Below, piece by piece: positions 25,571 through 34,887 of a stretch of DNA of 64,000 nt; position 1 is the stretch's first letter, and the number at the start of each line of letters is the position of its first letter. A program made the translations under genes and the position numbers. The notes beneath the pieces were generated by a model. That model did not search any database. It saw only the letters and a list, made by a program, of their open reading frames with translations, and was not told the DNA's origin. The DNA lies in the NCBI GenBank assembly GCA_900542565.1, contig UQOC01000010.1:1-64000 (forward strand), written 5' to 3'. Source of the stretch: an uncultured Eubacteriales bacterium. GTDB taxonomy: Bacteria; Bacillota; Clostridia; Peptostreptococcales; Anaerovoracaceae.

Positions 25571-26308
25571 TTATCCTTCTTTCGCCAGAAGTCTCTTTAT
25601 CCTTATGGCCATGGCCAGAAAGCTCTTGGAAATATATGTGTCCCCCACCGAGACGATTGGCACTCCCAGGTTGGTGGATACATGTATGTTCTCATCTTCT
25701 TGTATGATGCCAACGACCTTGTCCCGTATATCCCGGATAACTTCATCAAAAGTCGGTGCTTTGCCCGATTCTATCAGCTTCAGGTCGATCCGGTTCACCA
25801 CATATGCTATATTCTTTATGCCTTGGGCTTCTATGGTCTTTTTCACTATGTCTGCATTCCTTAGAGAAGCATATTCTGGCGTAACGACAATTATGGCCAT
25901 ATCGCAGCCTCCCGTAGCCAGTACCATTCCGTCATCTATACCGGCAGGTGCATCTATGATTATATAATCATATTTCTTTTTCAGCTTTTCGCACAGTACC
26001 TTGATATGGAGAGGGGTTATCTCTCCGTCTGATTTCTGAGGAGAAGCCGCCATGAATGACAGACCGGTAAAGGCTTTGACCTTTATGAGCGCCTGCCTTA
26101 TCCTGCATACTCCTGTGAGCACATCGTTTACATCATAGACTATATTGTTTTCCATGCCCAGATATAGGTCAAGATTCCTCAGACCGTTATCCAGATCTAT
26201 CAGAACGGTCTTGTGGCCTTGACGCGCCAATGTGACTCCCAAGTTGGCGGCGAACATGGTCTTACCGGTTCCTCCTTTGCCGGAGGCAATTACTATTGCC
26301 TTTCCCAT
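25571..26308 (-). CDS. minD: Septum-site determining ATPase MinD
   Basis: The 245-residue deviant Walker ATPase is of the MinD/ParA type. The P-loop is SGKGGTGKTM, followed by LIDLDNGLRNLDLYLGMEN, IIIDAPAGID and the C-terminal amphipathic helix (FLAMAIRIKRLLAKEG) that binds the membrane in MinD. MinD recruits MinC to keep FtsZ rings from the poles. Here it is the last gene of the shape operon, 21 bases after mrdA. Neither minC nor minE is present in the operon or elsewhere in the window, although both commonly flank minD. The P-loop has Thr where MinD usually has Val, and the chain is a little short. Confidence 0.88.
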   Translation of the reverse strand: MGKAIVIASGKGGTGKTMFAANLGVTLARQGHKTVLIDLDNGLRNLDLYLGMENNIVYDVNDVLTGVCRIRQALIKVKAFTGLSFMAASPQKSDGEITPLHIKVLCEKLKKKYDYIIIDAPAGIDDGMVLATGGCDMAIIVVTPEYASLRNADIVKKTIEAQGIKNIAYVVNRIDLKLIESGKAPTFDEVIRDIRDKVVGIIQEDENIHVSTNLGVPIVSVGDTYISKSFLAMAIRIKRLLAKEG

Positions 26309-26329
26309 GAAATTCCTCCCGAATTTTTA

Positions 26330-29077
26330 TTACTGCATCTTTGTTCCAAAATCCGCCGCTTCGTTTTCATCAGACAGCTTGAGATACTCCCCTATTATCT
26401 CTCTTGCCACAGGTCCGGCATTATAAGATGTTCCTCCCTGTACCAGCATTACCACTACTGCGATCTTAGGATCATCAGCCGGCGCCATGGTAACTACCCA
26501 TGCGAATTCATCATATGTGTCTTTGAACTGGTCAATGTCAGACTGGGTCACAGTACGGCCGCTGGCCTGGATCACGGCATCGTCTACCGTATCATTTTCC
26601 GTAGGATAGCTTTCCGGATCTTCAAGCATCAGATCCTCCAGTATCTCCTCTACTTCGCTCCAGGATACGCCAGGTGCGATAGATGAAAGATGTTCCCTGA
26701 CATAGGAAACTTCATCCACAGGATTGATATATCCGGATCTTTCTGCCGTACCGGTCTTGCCTGCCACTTCAACATCCAGCCTGCTGAACATGCCTGCCAG
26801 GGTACCGTTTGTGACTACCCTCTTCATGCCTTCGATAACCTTGCTGATGTCATCCTTGTCAACGGAGATGGTATAAGGATCGTCCTTTTGGGTCTCTCCT
26901 TCACCCTCTATCCCCTTTACTATGCTGACCTGGTTCCTTACTCCGTAGTTGCCCAAAGTGGCCACATACTGGGCCATCTGCAGCGGCGTATAGGCGTTGT
27001 CTCCCTGACCGATGGAAATGTTGAACTCATCTCCCACGGTCCACTGGGCCTGGTTGAAATATGAATATTTGCAGAGATCTGCAACTGCCTCTATCTGACT
27101 TTCTTCCACCTGCGTCTGCTCGCCTATCCTGCTTATGATCTCTCCTCTGGACGGATTTTCCTCTGTCCAGCTTACTATGGTATCTATATCTGTTCTCAGG
27201 GCCTCATCATCATTAACTACGGATTCAGGCCAATAATTTATGGCATTGCTGTACAGATAGCTCCAGAGAGAATTCTTGGTGCTCTCCATTTTTCTCTCGG
27301 CAGAAGCCAGCGGAGTCGTCGCTTCATCCAGCTCTATGCCTGTTTCCTGACCCAGCCCGAACTCCTGAGCTACTTCCATTATCTTTTCTATGTTTATATC
27401 CTCGTCATATCCCAGAGAAGCCCCGGTTCCCCAGTCGGTTCCTGTGGCGATACAATAGAAATAATAGTTACAGGAATTCTGGATACCGCTGACCAGATTA
27501 AGGGTCCCGTGGGTACCGCCGTACATGTTCCATGCGCTGCACCCGAAGCTCCTGCCTCCTATGTCTATATGACCTCTGTCCCTTATGTTCAGGTCAGGGT
27601 CCAGGCCTGCCTGAAGAGCTGCTACTGCGGTCACCGGTTTGAAAGTGGATCCCGGCTGTACAGATGCCTTGGTGGCGATATTGTACAAAGGGGTAGGCGC
27701 CAGATAATCCCTCGGATTGGTGCTCTGTACCGATTCCCAGTCCTCGGTTGAAATACCTTCCGCAAAGATGTTCGGATCGTAATCCGGATAGCTGGCCATG
27801 GCAAGCACATCGCCGGTCTCCACATCTATGGCTACGGCGGCGCCGGAAGCGCAGTTTTCGTAACGGCTCATGCGGACATTACCGTACTCGCTCTGGAAAG
27901 TGGTTCCGTTGGCAACGGCATTGATGGCCCTTTCGAGGGCGTCCTCGGCTACTTTTTGCAGGTCAAGGTCTATGGTCAGGTACACATTCTGACCTGCCAC
28001 AGGTTCTGTTTCACTTATGGTGTCAATATAATCGCCTGTGCTGTTGACACGGACCTGGGTAATGCCGTCTGTGCCCTTGAGATATTCCTCCATGGACGCT
28101 TCTATCCCGTCCTTACCGATAAGATCATCGGCATTATAGCCTTTTTCTGTAACATATTCCTCATACTGTGAATCGGAGATGCTCCCCATGTATCCGATGA
28201 CATGGGCAAGGGCTGATCCGTTAGGATAATATCTCACAGTCTCCGAAGAGATCTCCACACCTTTGAGGGCAGATGAGCTTTCCTCCACATATATCAGAGT
28301 CTCATCCGATATATCGCTGGCGATGGTAGCTGAAAGGTAACGGTTATATCCCAGTGTCTGTATTTCCTCTCTTATGCGGAAGAGCTTCCTTGCCTCCGTA
28401 TCCGAAAGGGTCTCGTCGATCTTATATGTCTCCCTGAGCTGTGAAAAAGCCTCCTCGGCGCTCAGGTCAGTGTCAAGTCCGTATTTTTCAAGGAACTGTT
28501 CCTTCTGCGTATCGTATGTGTAAGTCATGCTCCTGATATTTATCGGAGGGTATACGCTATATGTGTCCTGTAATATTTCAGCAGCCTCATATCTGTCCAG
28601 CTGGGGATCTATCTCGTACTGAGTCCTGAGAGCATTGAATGCCTGCTCTGCAGTAAGATCTGTCGAGAAACCCCTGTTGCTCAGCCACTGGGCTTTCTGG
28701 TCATCATATGTGTACCTGAAAGCGCCGTCTTCTATGATTATCGGAAAGTTGTCCACATACTCATCTCCGTTGGCTTCGAGTATCTGGACAAGGCTGTAGC
28801 ATGTCTGGTTTATCTCTTCCGTTGACAGGCCGCTGGCATTGAATGTGAGTGTGAACACCTGTCTGTTGGTGGCTATCTCCCGTCCGTACCTGTCAAGGAT
28901 CTTGCCCCGCGGCGCAAGGGTTGTGATCTCTTTGGTATTCTGGCTGTCCGCAGCGGCTTCCCAGGAATCTTTCTGTATCACGGTCAGCACAAAAAGCCTT
29001 ACGCACAATACGAGCACAAGTACTATCGCTAAGATGAGTATCTGGTGAAATCTTGAATTAAGCAGTTTATTGTTCAT
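26330..29077 (-). CDS. mrdA: Penicillin-binding protein 2 (elongasome transpeptidase)
   Basis: The 915-residue class B PBP cross-links peptidoglycan during cylindrical growth together with RodA. It has an N-terminal membrane anchor (about residues 12-34), a long dimerisation/pedestal domain with two related stretches (QWLSNRGFSTDLTAEQAF and EQFLEKYGLDTDLSAEEAF), and the transpeptidase domain. The active-site motifs are PGSTFKP (SxxK), SCN in NSCNYYFY and KTGTAE. The large size is usual in Clostridia. The start overlaps the mreD stop as ATGA, so it is coupled to mreD. Confidence 0.95.
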   Translation of the reverse strand: MNNKLLNSRFHQILILAIVLVLVLCVRLFVLTVIQKDSWEAAADSQNTKEITTLAPRGKILDRYGREIATNRQVFTLTFNASGLSTEEINQTCYSLVQILEANGDEYVDNFPIIIEDGAFRYTYDDQKAQWLSNRGFSTDLTAEQAFNALRTQYEIDPQLDRYEAAEILQDTYSVYPPINIRSMTYTYDTQKEQFLEKYGLDTDLSAEEAFSQLRETYKIDETLSDTEARKLFRIREEIQTLGYNRYLSATIASDISDETLIYVEESSSALKGVEISSETVRYYPNGSALAHVIGYMGSISDSQYEEYVTEKGYNADDLIGKDGIEASMEEYLKGTDGITQVRVNSTGDYIDTISETEPVAGQNVYLTIDLDLQKVAEDALERAINAVANGTTFQSEYGNVRMSRYENCASGAAVAIDVETGDVLAMASYPDYDPNIFAEGISTEDWESVQSTNPRDYLAPTPLYNIATKASVQPGSTFKPVTAVAALQAGLDPDLNIRDRGHIDIGGRSFGCSAWNMYGGTHGTLNLVSGIQNSCNYYFYCIATGTDWGTGASLGYDEDINIEKIMEVAQEFGLGQETGIELDEATTPLASAERKMESTKNSLWSYLYSNAINYWPESVVNDDEALRTDIDTIVSWTEENPSRGEIISRIGEQTQVEESQIEAVADLCKYSYFNQAQWTVGDEFNISIGQGDNAYTPLQMAQYVATLGNYGVRNQVSIVKGIEGEGETQKDDPYTISVDKDDISKVIEGMKRVVTNGTLAGMFSRLDVEVAGKTGTAERSGYINPVDEVSYVREHLSSIAPGVSWSEVEEILEDLMLEDPESYPTENDTVDDAVIQASGRTVTQSDIDQFKDTYDEFAWVVTMAPADDPKIAVVVMLVQGGTSYNAGPVAREIIGEYLKLSDENEAADFGTKMQ

Positions 29078-29574
29078 TTAAAATACCTGTCTTTGTGATA
29101 CCTTTCGGTCTTTTTGATCATAAACAGATACATGATCGTTATCACGACCATGGAATAGCAGATGACCCAGATCGAATAAGATAGAACATACAGAAGCCCT
29201 GCGGGACTGCCGGCAATTTTGAAAAGGCCCCAGTTGATCAGATAATAGGATAAAAAAGCCAAAACTGATACCACCCACATGCTGATGATGTTTTCCACAT
29301 TGGCAAAGGATCTCAGCAGCAGGACGAGGGCGGATACGATCAGCAGAGCGATAGCCGTCGGACCTATGACATAGCTGTAACATATGTCATAAGCCAGGCC
29401 CAAGACCGTGCCGAAAACCGGCCCATAATATTCCCCGTCGTAGAGAAATGTGAATATCACCGTCAGGCAGAGCAAAAGATTGGGTGTATAGCCTGCGATA
29501 TTTATCAGGTTCAGAAAAGAAGGCTGTATCAGAAAAGCTATCAGGAAAATCACTCCGGCTTTCCAGTATCTCAT
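29074..29574 (-). CDS. mreD: Rod shape-determining protein MreD
   Basis: The 166-residue membrane protein with five to six hydrophobic segments fits MreD in length, hydropathy and position between mreC and mrdA. It links cytosolic MreB to periplasmic-side wall enzymes. Sequence conservation in this family is low, so the call rests on gene order as much as on motifs. It overlaps mreC by four bases (ATGA) and is coupled to mrdA the same way. Confidence 0.92.
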   Translation of the reverse strand: MRYWKAGVIFLIAFLIQPSFLNLINIAGYTPNLLLCLTVIFTFLYDGEYYGPVFGTVLGLAYDICYSYVIGPTAIALLIVSALVLLLRSFANVENIISMWVVSVLAFLSYYLINWGLFKIAGSPAGLLYVLSYSIWVICYSMVVITIMYLFMIKKTERYHKDRYFK

Positions 29575-30389
29575 ACGATCACCGCTACTTTCCTCAGGCT
29601 CCTGAAGTCCACCGCAGGGTCAACGGTAACTTCGCGGATGAGCCTGTTGCTGTTGTATGATACGGATCTGACGCTCCCTATCTCTATGCCCTCAGGACAC
29701 GATCCCATGCCGGAGCTGACGATTATATCGCCCTCAACGACTGTAGACTGGTCATCCAGCATATATCCGGAAAGGGTTCCGTCGGAATTTCCGGACACGA
29801 TCCCCAGCTGGCTTCCGTCCCTGGCAAGCTTGAAGCTCAAGGTCTCGTCGGTAGAGATCGCAGGCATTACCTTTGCCCATCCTTCGCCTGCGTCGGTAAC
29901 AAAGCCTACCAGACCATCTCCGTCTATAACGGTATCACCTGCCTCGATCCCTGACTCGCTCCCCCTGTCTATGGTAAATATCCCGTTCCAGTTTGAACCG
30001 TCCTCCAGAGTCACATCGGCAGTGACAACATTAAATGTCTGGTCAGTATAGTCATAGTTCAGTATCTGCGCCAGATTTTGCAGCTGCTCAAGCTGCTGGG
30101 ATGTGAGCCTTGACTGTGCCAGTTCCCGTTCAAGCGCAGCGTTTTCTTCTTCCAGCTCATCTATCCTTTCCCTGAGCTGGCCCCCTGAAAAAATACCGCC
30201 TACTCCGTCTCTTATATTGCTGCCGGCCGATGAAAAAAAGCCGGTTATCTTTGAAACACCGTTGTTAAGGAACGATGCAAAAGAGCCCTCGCCGAATCCT
30301 GTCGTTACAGACAGTGTGAACAGCAGCGCCAGGACTACGAGCAATATGAGCAAGGCGGCTATAAGTTTGTGATCTCTCATCCATTTCAT
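29571..30389 (-). CDS. mreC: Rod shape-determining protein MreC
   Basis: The 272-residue protein has one N-terminal membrane helix (about residues 10-30), a coiled-coil (RERIDELEEENAALERELAQ…) and two beta-barrel domains with TFNVVTADVTLEDGSNWNG and the closing VDPAVDFRSLRKVAV. MreC scaffolds PBP2, MreD and MreB at the membrane. It starts four bases after mreB. Confidence 0.95.
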   Translation of the reverse strand: MKWMRDHKLIAALLILLVVLALLFTLSVTTGFGEGSFASFLNNGVSKITGFFSSAGSNIRDGVGGIFSGGQLRERIDELEEENAALERELAQSRLTSQQLEQLQNLAQILNYDYTDQTFNVVTADVTLEDGSNWNGIFTIDRGSESGIEAGDTVIDGDGLVGFVTDAGEGWAKVMPAISTDETLSFKLARDGSQLGIVSGNSDGTLSGYMLDDQSTVVEGDIIVSSGMGSCPEGIEIGSVRSVSYNSNRLIREVTVDPAVDFRSLRKVAVIV

Positions 30390-30392
30390 ATT

Positions 30393-31448
30393 TTAACTTT
30401 CGGTTCCTCTCCGCTTTGATTTTCTGGTATAGATCTTTAATTTTTCAACATCTTCCAGAGCTTTGCCGGTTCCAAGGGCCACCGCCTCAAATGAGTTTTC
30501 GGCTATCGTGACCTCCATGTCCGTCTTTTTCTTTATAAGCCTGTCAAGGTTATATATGTTCGCTCCGCCTCCGGAAAGCATCATTCCGTTCTCTGCTATA
30601 TCTGCAGATATCTCAGGCGGCGCCTTTTCGATGGTGGTCTTGATGGCATCCACCACTATATCCATGGATTCCTGCAGGGCTATCATCATATCCTTGTTGG
30701 TTATCTCAAGGGTCTTTGGAAGCCCTGAGATGATATCCCTTCCCCTGGCGTTCATGGTCTTTATTATCTCGTTGCCGAACTCGTCCTCGTCCATACAGGC
30801 GCATCCTATATTGATCTTCAGTTCTTCGGCAGTCCTGTCACCTATGAGCAGTGCATGGCGTTTTCTGATATATTGTATGATAGCTTCATTGAACTTGTCT
30901 CCGGCGTGCCTGATGGATGTGCTGGCGACAACACCTCCCAGGGCGATTATCGCCACATCTGTAGTACCGCCGCCGATATCTGCTATCATGCAGCCTGTAG
31001 TGCCGTCAACGGGCAGTCCTGCTCCTATGGCAGCCGCCATAGGTTCCTCCAGGATATATACCTCTGTTGCCCCCATCTGGCGTACCACCTCTTCTACGGC
31101 ACGCTTCTCCACTTCGGTGACTCCTGTAGGCACGCCGACAGCCACCCTGTAGTTTCTCATCTTTTTCTGCCCCATGGCCCTTTCTATGAAAGTCCTCAAC
31201 ATGTCGGCAGTCTTGTCAAAATCAGAGATGACCCCGTCCTGCAGCGGCCTGATGACCGAAATGTTTCTCGGTGATTTGCCCAGCATGGCCTTTGCTTCTA
31301 TACCTACAGCCAGTATCTTGGACGAATCGGCGTCCACCGCTATGACGGACGGCTCGTTGAGCACTATGCCCGTATCCTTCACATATATCAAAGTGTTTGC
31401 TGTCCCAAGATCAATACCCATATCTTTTGCTTTGAAAAAACCCCACAT
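30393..31448 (-). CDS. mreB: Actin-like cell shape protein MreB
   Basis: The 351-residue bacterial actin directs lateral wall synthesis. The nucleotide-binding motifs are MGIDLGTANTLIYVKD, IGGGTTDVAIIALGG and MLSGGGANIYNLD. An amphipathic N-terminus (MWGFFKAKD) provides membrane contact. The start at 31448 is chosen because GAGGTGG lies just upstream; an ATG five codons earlier would consume that site. Genes mreB, mreC, mreD, mrdA and minD run without a visible terminator. Confidence 0.97.
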   Translation of the reverse strand: MWGFFKAKDMGIDLGTANTLIYVKDTGIVLNEPSVIAVDADSSKILAVGIEAKAMLGKSPRNISVIRPLQDGVISDFDKTADMLRTFIERAMGQKKMRNYRVAVGVPTGVTEVEKRAVEEVVRQMGATEVYILEEPMAAAIGAGLPVDGTTGCMIADIGGGTTDVAIIALGGVVASTSIRHAGDKFNEAIIQYIRKRHALLIGDRTAEELKINIGCACMDEDEFGNEIIKTMNARGRDIISGLPKTLEITNKDMMIALQESMDIVVDAIKTTIEKAPPEISADIAENGMMLSGGGANIYNLDRLIKKKTDMEVTIAENSFEAVALGTGKALEDVEKLKIYTRKSKRRGTES

Positions 31449-31466
31449 TATTTGCCACCTCATTTT

Positions 31467-32144
31467 TTATATTTTTCCCATAGCTCTCATGCTAACATAC
31501 CGTCCGTCACCTATGACCAGATGGTCGACAACCCTTATGCCCAGCAGTTCACCGCAGTCGGCCAGCCTCTTGGTCGTTGCAAAGTCCTCTGCACTCGGTC
31601 TTGGATCTCCGCTGGGATGATTATGGATAAAAACTATGGCCGCCGCACTTTTTTTGACTGCGGCGCTGAACACCTCTCTGGGATGTACCAGAGTGCTGTT
31701 GAGTTCTCCTACGGAAATGGTCTCCACGGAGATGACCCCGCCCTTTGAACTCAGCAGGAGAGCTTTGAATGTCTCTTTTTTGAGACGGCGCATCTCTTCC
31801 ATGAAAAGCTCGGCGATGTCCTCATCGTTTTCTATCGTCATGCCTTTTTGGACAGGCCGTGCCGAAAGACGCTTTCCGAGCTCGACAGCTGCCATTATCC
31901 TGGCTGCCTTGGCTGCCCCTATGCCGTTTACAGTCATAAGCTCGTCGACGGAACTTTCCCTGAGATACATCAGTCCTGCCCTGTCTTTTGCCAGTACTTC
32001 AGCAGCCAGATCCTTTGCTGACTTTTCTTTTGTTCCTGTATTGATGAGCAGCGCAAGGAGCTCGTCGTTGGACAGGCTCTCTATTCCGTTGGCAAGACAT
32101 TTTTCAACGGGTCGTTCCAGCTCAGGCATTGATTTGATCTTCAT
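31467..32144 (-). CDS. radC: RadC-family JAMM domain protein
   Basis: The 225-residue protein has an N-terminal helix-hairpin-helix region (NGIESLSNDELLALLI…, VNGIGAAKAARI) and a C-terminal MPN/JAMM domain with the metal motif HNHPSGDPRPSAED. The family was named for DNA repair, but that role is disputed and its real activity is unknown. The start at 32144 has GGAG six bases upstream. It stands in front of mreB, a widely conserved neighbourhood in Bacillota, and is the first gene of the shape operon. Confidence 0.95.
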   Translation of the reverse strand: MKIKSMPELERPVEKCLANGIESLSNDELLALLINTGTKEKSAKDLAAEVLAKDRAGLMYLRESSVDELMTVNGIGAAKAARIMAAVELGKRLSARPVQKGMTIENDEDIAELFMEEMRRLKKETFKALLLSSKGGVISVETISVGELNSTLVHPREVFSAAVKKSAAAIVFIHNHPSGDPRPSAEDFATTKRLADCGELLGIRVVDHLVIGDGRYVSMRAMGKI

Positions 32145-32234
32145 TTTTTCTCCTCTCTGTTCCATCAAAAAAGCAAAATGAAAATCTCCCAAGCTCCTTA
32201 TCCCGGTTATCCAAAAGGCTTGTTATCGCCTGTT

Positions 32235-32263
32235 ATTATATCATTTTTACTATCCCAGCACAA
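32235..32263 (-). promoter_or_regulatory. Promoter of the radC-mreBCD-mrdA-minD operon
   Basis: On the minus strand TTGTGC (32258-32263), 17-bp spacer, TATAAT (32235-32240), about 90 bases before the radC start. Confidence 0.55.
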
Positions 32264-32339
32264 GTGTCAGCCCCGTAATAATTTGTGAAGTTTTCGGTCA
32301 TAATAATCATGCAAATACAAATATTCAAGGAGGTTTTTT

Positions 32340-32507
32340 ATGAGCTGTAAATGCAATCAGACCATCAGATGTACTGTAGACCAGTGCAGATACCACGAAA
32401 AATCAGATAACTTCTGTTCTCTGGATTCCATCACGGTAGGCACCCACGAGGCCAATCCTGCCATGGACCAGTGTACCGACTGCCTGTCATTTGAAAGAAT
32501 GAAATAA
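32340..32507 (+). CDS. DUF1540 cysteine-rich small protein
   Basis: This 55-residue protein is preceded by AAGGAGG with an ideal spacing. Seven cysteines are arranged as CKC, then CTVDQC, a single C after DNF and a final CTDC, the pattern of DUF1540, a presumed metal-binding domain common in Clostridia. The function is unknown; several members are linked to sporulation by expression. It is divergent from radC and precedes sigK on the same strand by 108 bases. Confidence 0.92.
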   Translation: MSCKCNQTIRCTVDQCRYHEKSDNFCSLDSITVGTHEANPAMDQCTDCLSFERMK

Positions 32508-32615
32508 CAGATCAGAAACACCCCCTCAAATAGGTACTGGCACTTTTTAAGGTTGCCAGGCACCGGACATCTTTGCCCGGCATATAGTTTTAATCTGTAG
32601 AGGGGGTTTACATAA

Positions 32616-33257
32616 ATGAGCAGTTCTTTTCCAAATCCACTTACTGAAAAGGAAGAACAACACTATGTAAAGCTTTTGGAGCAGGGCGACCCGGCTGCCA
32701 GGAAAGCTCTCATAGAGCATAATCTGCGGCTGGTGGCCCATATCGCCAAAAAATATGTGGGTCCGGCTGCAAGTCAGGACGACCTCATATCCATTGGCAC
32801 CATAGGCCTGATAAAAGCTGTAGGTACATATTCAGGAAAGAAATCCACCCGGCTTGCCACATATGCGGCCAAATGCATCGAGAATGAAATACTCATGAGC
32901 ATAAGAGCTTCCAGGCGCGTCAGGCAGGAAATATCCCTCAGCCTGCCCATAGGCGTTGATAAGGACGGCAACGAGATAAGCTTCAACGATATCCTGGGAA
33001 CAGACACAGATGAGATAATTGATTCCATAGACCTGAAGATCCAGGTATCCAACCTGAGGAACGCGCTTAAAGAGGCTCTGACAGAGCGGGAGCAGACGGT
33101 GGTGATCGCCCGGTACGGCCTTGACGGCAGCGAACCAAAGCCCCAGCGTGAGATAGCCAGGGCGCTCGGCATAAGCCGTTCCTATGTTTCAAGGATAGAA
33201 AAGAAAGCCCTTGACAAGCTTAAAGAATACCTTAAAGATTACATACATGAAATCTGA
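32616..33257 (+). CDS. sigK: Sporulation sigma factor SigK (no pro-sequence)
   Basis: The 213-residue sigma-70 factor is closest in pattern to sigma-K, the late mother-cell factor of sporulation. Region 2 reads ALIEHNLRLVAHIAKKY…DDLISIGTIGLIKAV, followed by ATYAAKCIENEILMSIRA, PIGVDKDGNEI and a region 4 helix-turn-helix (QREIARALGISRSYVSRIEKKAL). The chain starts at the position equivalent to the mature N-terminus (SSFPNPL). A stop codon directly precedes the ATG, so the membrane pro-peptide of the Bacillus protein is absent. The gene is intact, without a skin-type insertion. A GAGGGGG site precedes it. It ends two bases before the convergent PBP gene. Confidence 0.88.
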   Translation: MSSSFPNPLTEKEEQHYVKLLEQGDPAARKALIEHNLRLVAHIAKKYVGPAASQDDLISIGTIGLIKAVGTYSGKKSTRLATYAAKCIENEILMSIRASRRVRQEISLSLPIGVDKDGNEISFNDILGTDTDEIIDSIDLKIQVSNLRNALKEALTEREQTVVIARYGLDGSEPKPQREIARALGISRSYVSRIEKKALDKLKEYLKDYIHEI

Positions 33258-33259
33258 GA

Positions 33260-34885
33260 TCAGCTTATGGCATCCTGGGATCTTTTCAGGAAGCCTGCGA
33301 TGTCCCCGAACACAGGCATGGCGGTCCCGGCCCCTGATGTCCCGTCCTCGGCCATGACCGTTATGACATAAGTTTTGTCCCCTATCCGGCAGTATCCGGT
33401 AAACCAGCAGTTGTTCACTTCTCCATCCACGCTGCCGGCCTGGGCCGTGCCTGTTTTTCCCCAGACGGGCATATCCCAGACCCCTGCTCCCGTGCCTTCT
33501 GTCATGACGAGGCTCATCATTTTTTCCAGTTTCCCGGCAACTTCTTCGTCCAGTATCCGTTGGCCGTCATCTTTATCAGCAATGTTGGTTTCCTGCTCTG
33601 ATATCACAGACGGGCTGACCGATATTCCTTTTCCGGCTATTATGGATGTCATCTGTGCGACCTGCAGCGGAGTAGCAAGTATCTGCCCTTGTCCGATGGC
33701 GATATTGCTCACATCCCACGGACCTGCTCCGGTTTCATCGGGAATGTTGCCGGCGCTTTCTTCTGGAAAGCCATCCAGCACTTTGCTGCCAAAACCCATA
33801 CTGTCAGCCATCTCCAATATGGCGTCTTCTCCTATCAGCCCTCCCAGCTGTGCAAAATAACAGTTGCATGATACGGCCATGGCCCGGTTCATATCCAGGG
33901 TACCGTGGCCTTCTTCCTGTGCCGCCATACATGTCATCGTCACCCCGTTGACAGTGACATGACCCGTGCATGTAAATTCTTTTGTTTCATCACATTTGCC
34001 GGACTCAAGGGCCGCAGCCGCAGTGACGATCTTGAATACCGAGCCGGGAGCATAAGCAGCCTGGCTCACTTTGTTTACCAGGCGGTCGCTTTCTTCTTCC
34101 AGATAATCTTCAACATGGTTGGGATCAAACACAGGAACGCTGGCCCATGCAAGTATCTGTCCGGTTTCACATTCCATGACAAGAGCCGCACCGGAGCTTG
34201 TGTGTTCTGACAGCGCTTCCTCGCACACATGCTGTATCCTCCTGTCTATTGTCGTAACAAGGCTTCTTTCTTCCATGATCTGTTGAGTCCTATATTCTTC
34301 ATTGACCGAAGGAGAAATGCCTCTTAGTATGTTGCCTGCCGCATCAGCCCATATGGTAAGCCGCGCGGAGCCGGCTCTCAGCCTGTCTTCATACATAAGT
34401 TCAAGGCCCGATACTCCTGTCCCCTGGTCTTTGTTGATATATCCGATCAGATGGCAGGCTGTCTGCTCCCGGCTGTACCTGGCCTGATCCCTGAACACAT
34501 AAGCTTCGTATCCTGACTTGAGCCTGTCGTTTAATTTATGATCGAAAGTTTCCGTCCTGTATACCAGATATGCAGATCCGTCTGCAGCTATCTGCCTGGC
34601 ATCGATGCTCTCCATCATGCTGTCCAGCTGTCCGCTTTCATACTGCCGGCTTATCACATAATAATACTGGTAAGTGCCACCCGTCAGCGGCATGTAATTT
34701 CTGTCCAGGATCCTTCCTCTCGTATCAAATCCTATGACAGGTATCTCATACTGGGAGACTGCCGCCGACGCCAGTTCGTCGTGGCTTGATATCTGCAGGA
34801 AAAACAGCCGGGCAGCCAGCAGTACCATCAAAAAACAAAATACCCACCTGCATCTCCTTATCCTTTTTATGTTTCTTTCTTCCAT
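33260..34885 (-). CDS. Class B penicillin-binding protein
   Basis: The 541-residue transpeptidase has one N-terminal membrane helix (about residues 12-30), a pedestal domain starting GRILDRNYMPLTGG, and a catalytic domain with PGSVFKI (SxxK), SCN in VSCNCYF and KTGTAQ. It is far shorter than the elongasome PBP2 at 26330 and lacks PASTA domains. Its place beside sigK suggests a sporulation or division role like SpoVD, but this is only inference. The GGAGG site for its ATG lies inside the 3' arm of a stable hairpin, so translation may be restricted. It ends two bases from sigK, tail to tail. Confidence 0.9.
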   Translation of the reverse strand: MEERNIKRIRRCRWVFCFLMVLLAARLFFLQISSHDELASAAVSQYEIPVIGFDTRGRILDRNYMPLTGGTYQYYYVISRQYESGQLDSMMESIDARQIAADGSAYLVYRTETFDHKLNDRLKSGYEAYVFRDQARYSREQTACHLIGYINKDQGTGVSGLELMYEDRLRAGSARLTIWADAAGNILRGISPSVNEEYRTQQIMEERSLVTTIDRRIQHVCEEALSEHTSSGAALVMECETGQILAWASVPVFDPNHVEDYLEEESDRLVNKVSQAAYAPGSVFKIVTAAAALESGKCDETKEFTCTGHVTVNGVTMTCMAAQEEGHGTLDMNRAMAVSCNCYFAQLGGLIGEDAILEMADSMGFGSKVLDGFPEESAGNIPDETGAGPWDVSNIAIGQGQILATPLQVAQMTSIIAGKGISVSPSVISEQETNIADKDDGQRILDEEVAGKLEKMMSLVMTEGTGAGVWDMPVWGKTGTAQAGSVDGEVNNCWFTGYCRIGDKTYVITVMAEDGTSGAGTAMPVFGDIAGFLKRSQDAIS

Positions 34886-34887
34886 TC

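Noticed and set aside
32616..33257. skin-type insertion in sigK
   Set aside because: The reading frame is continuous and all sigma regions are present.
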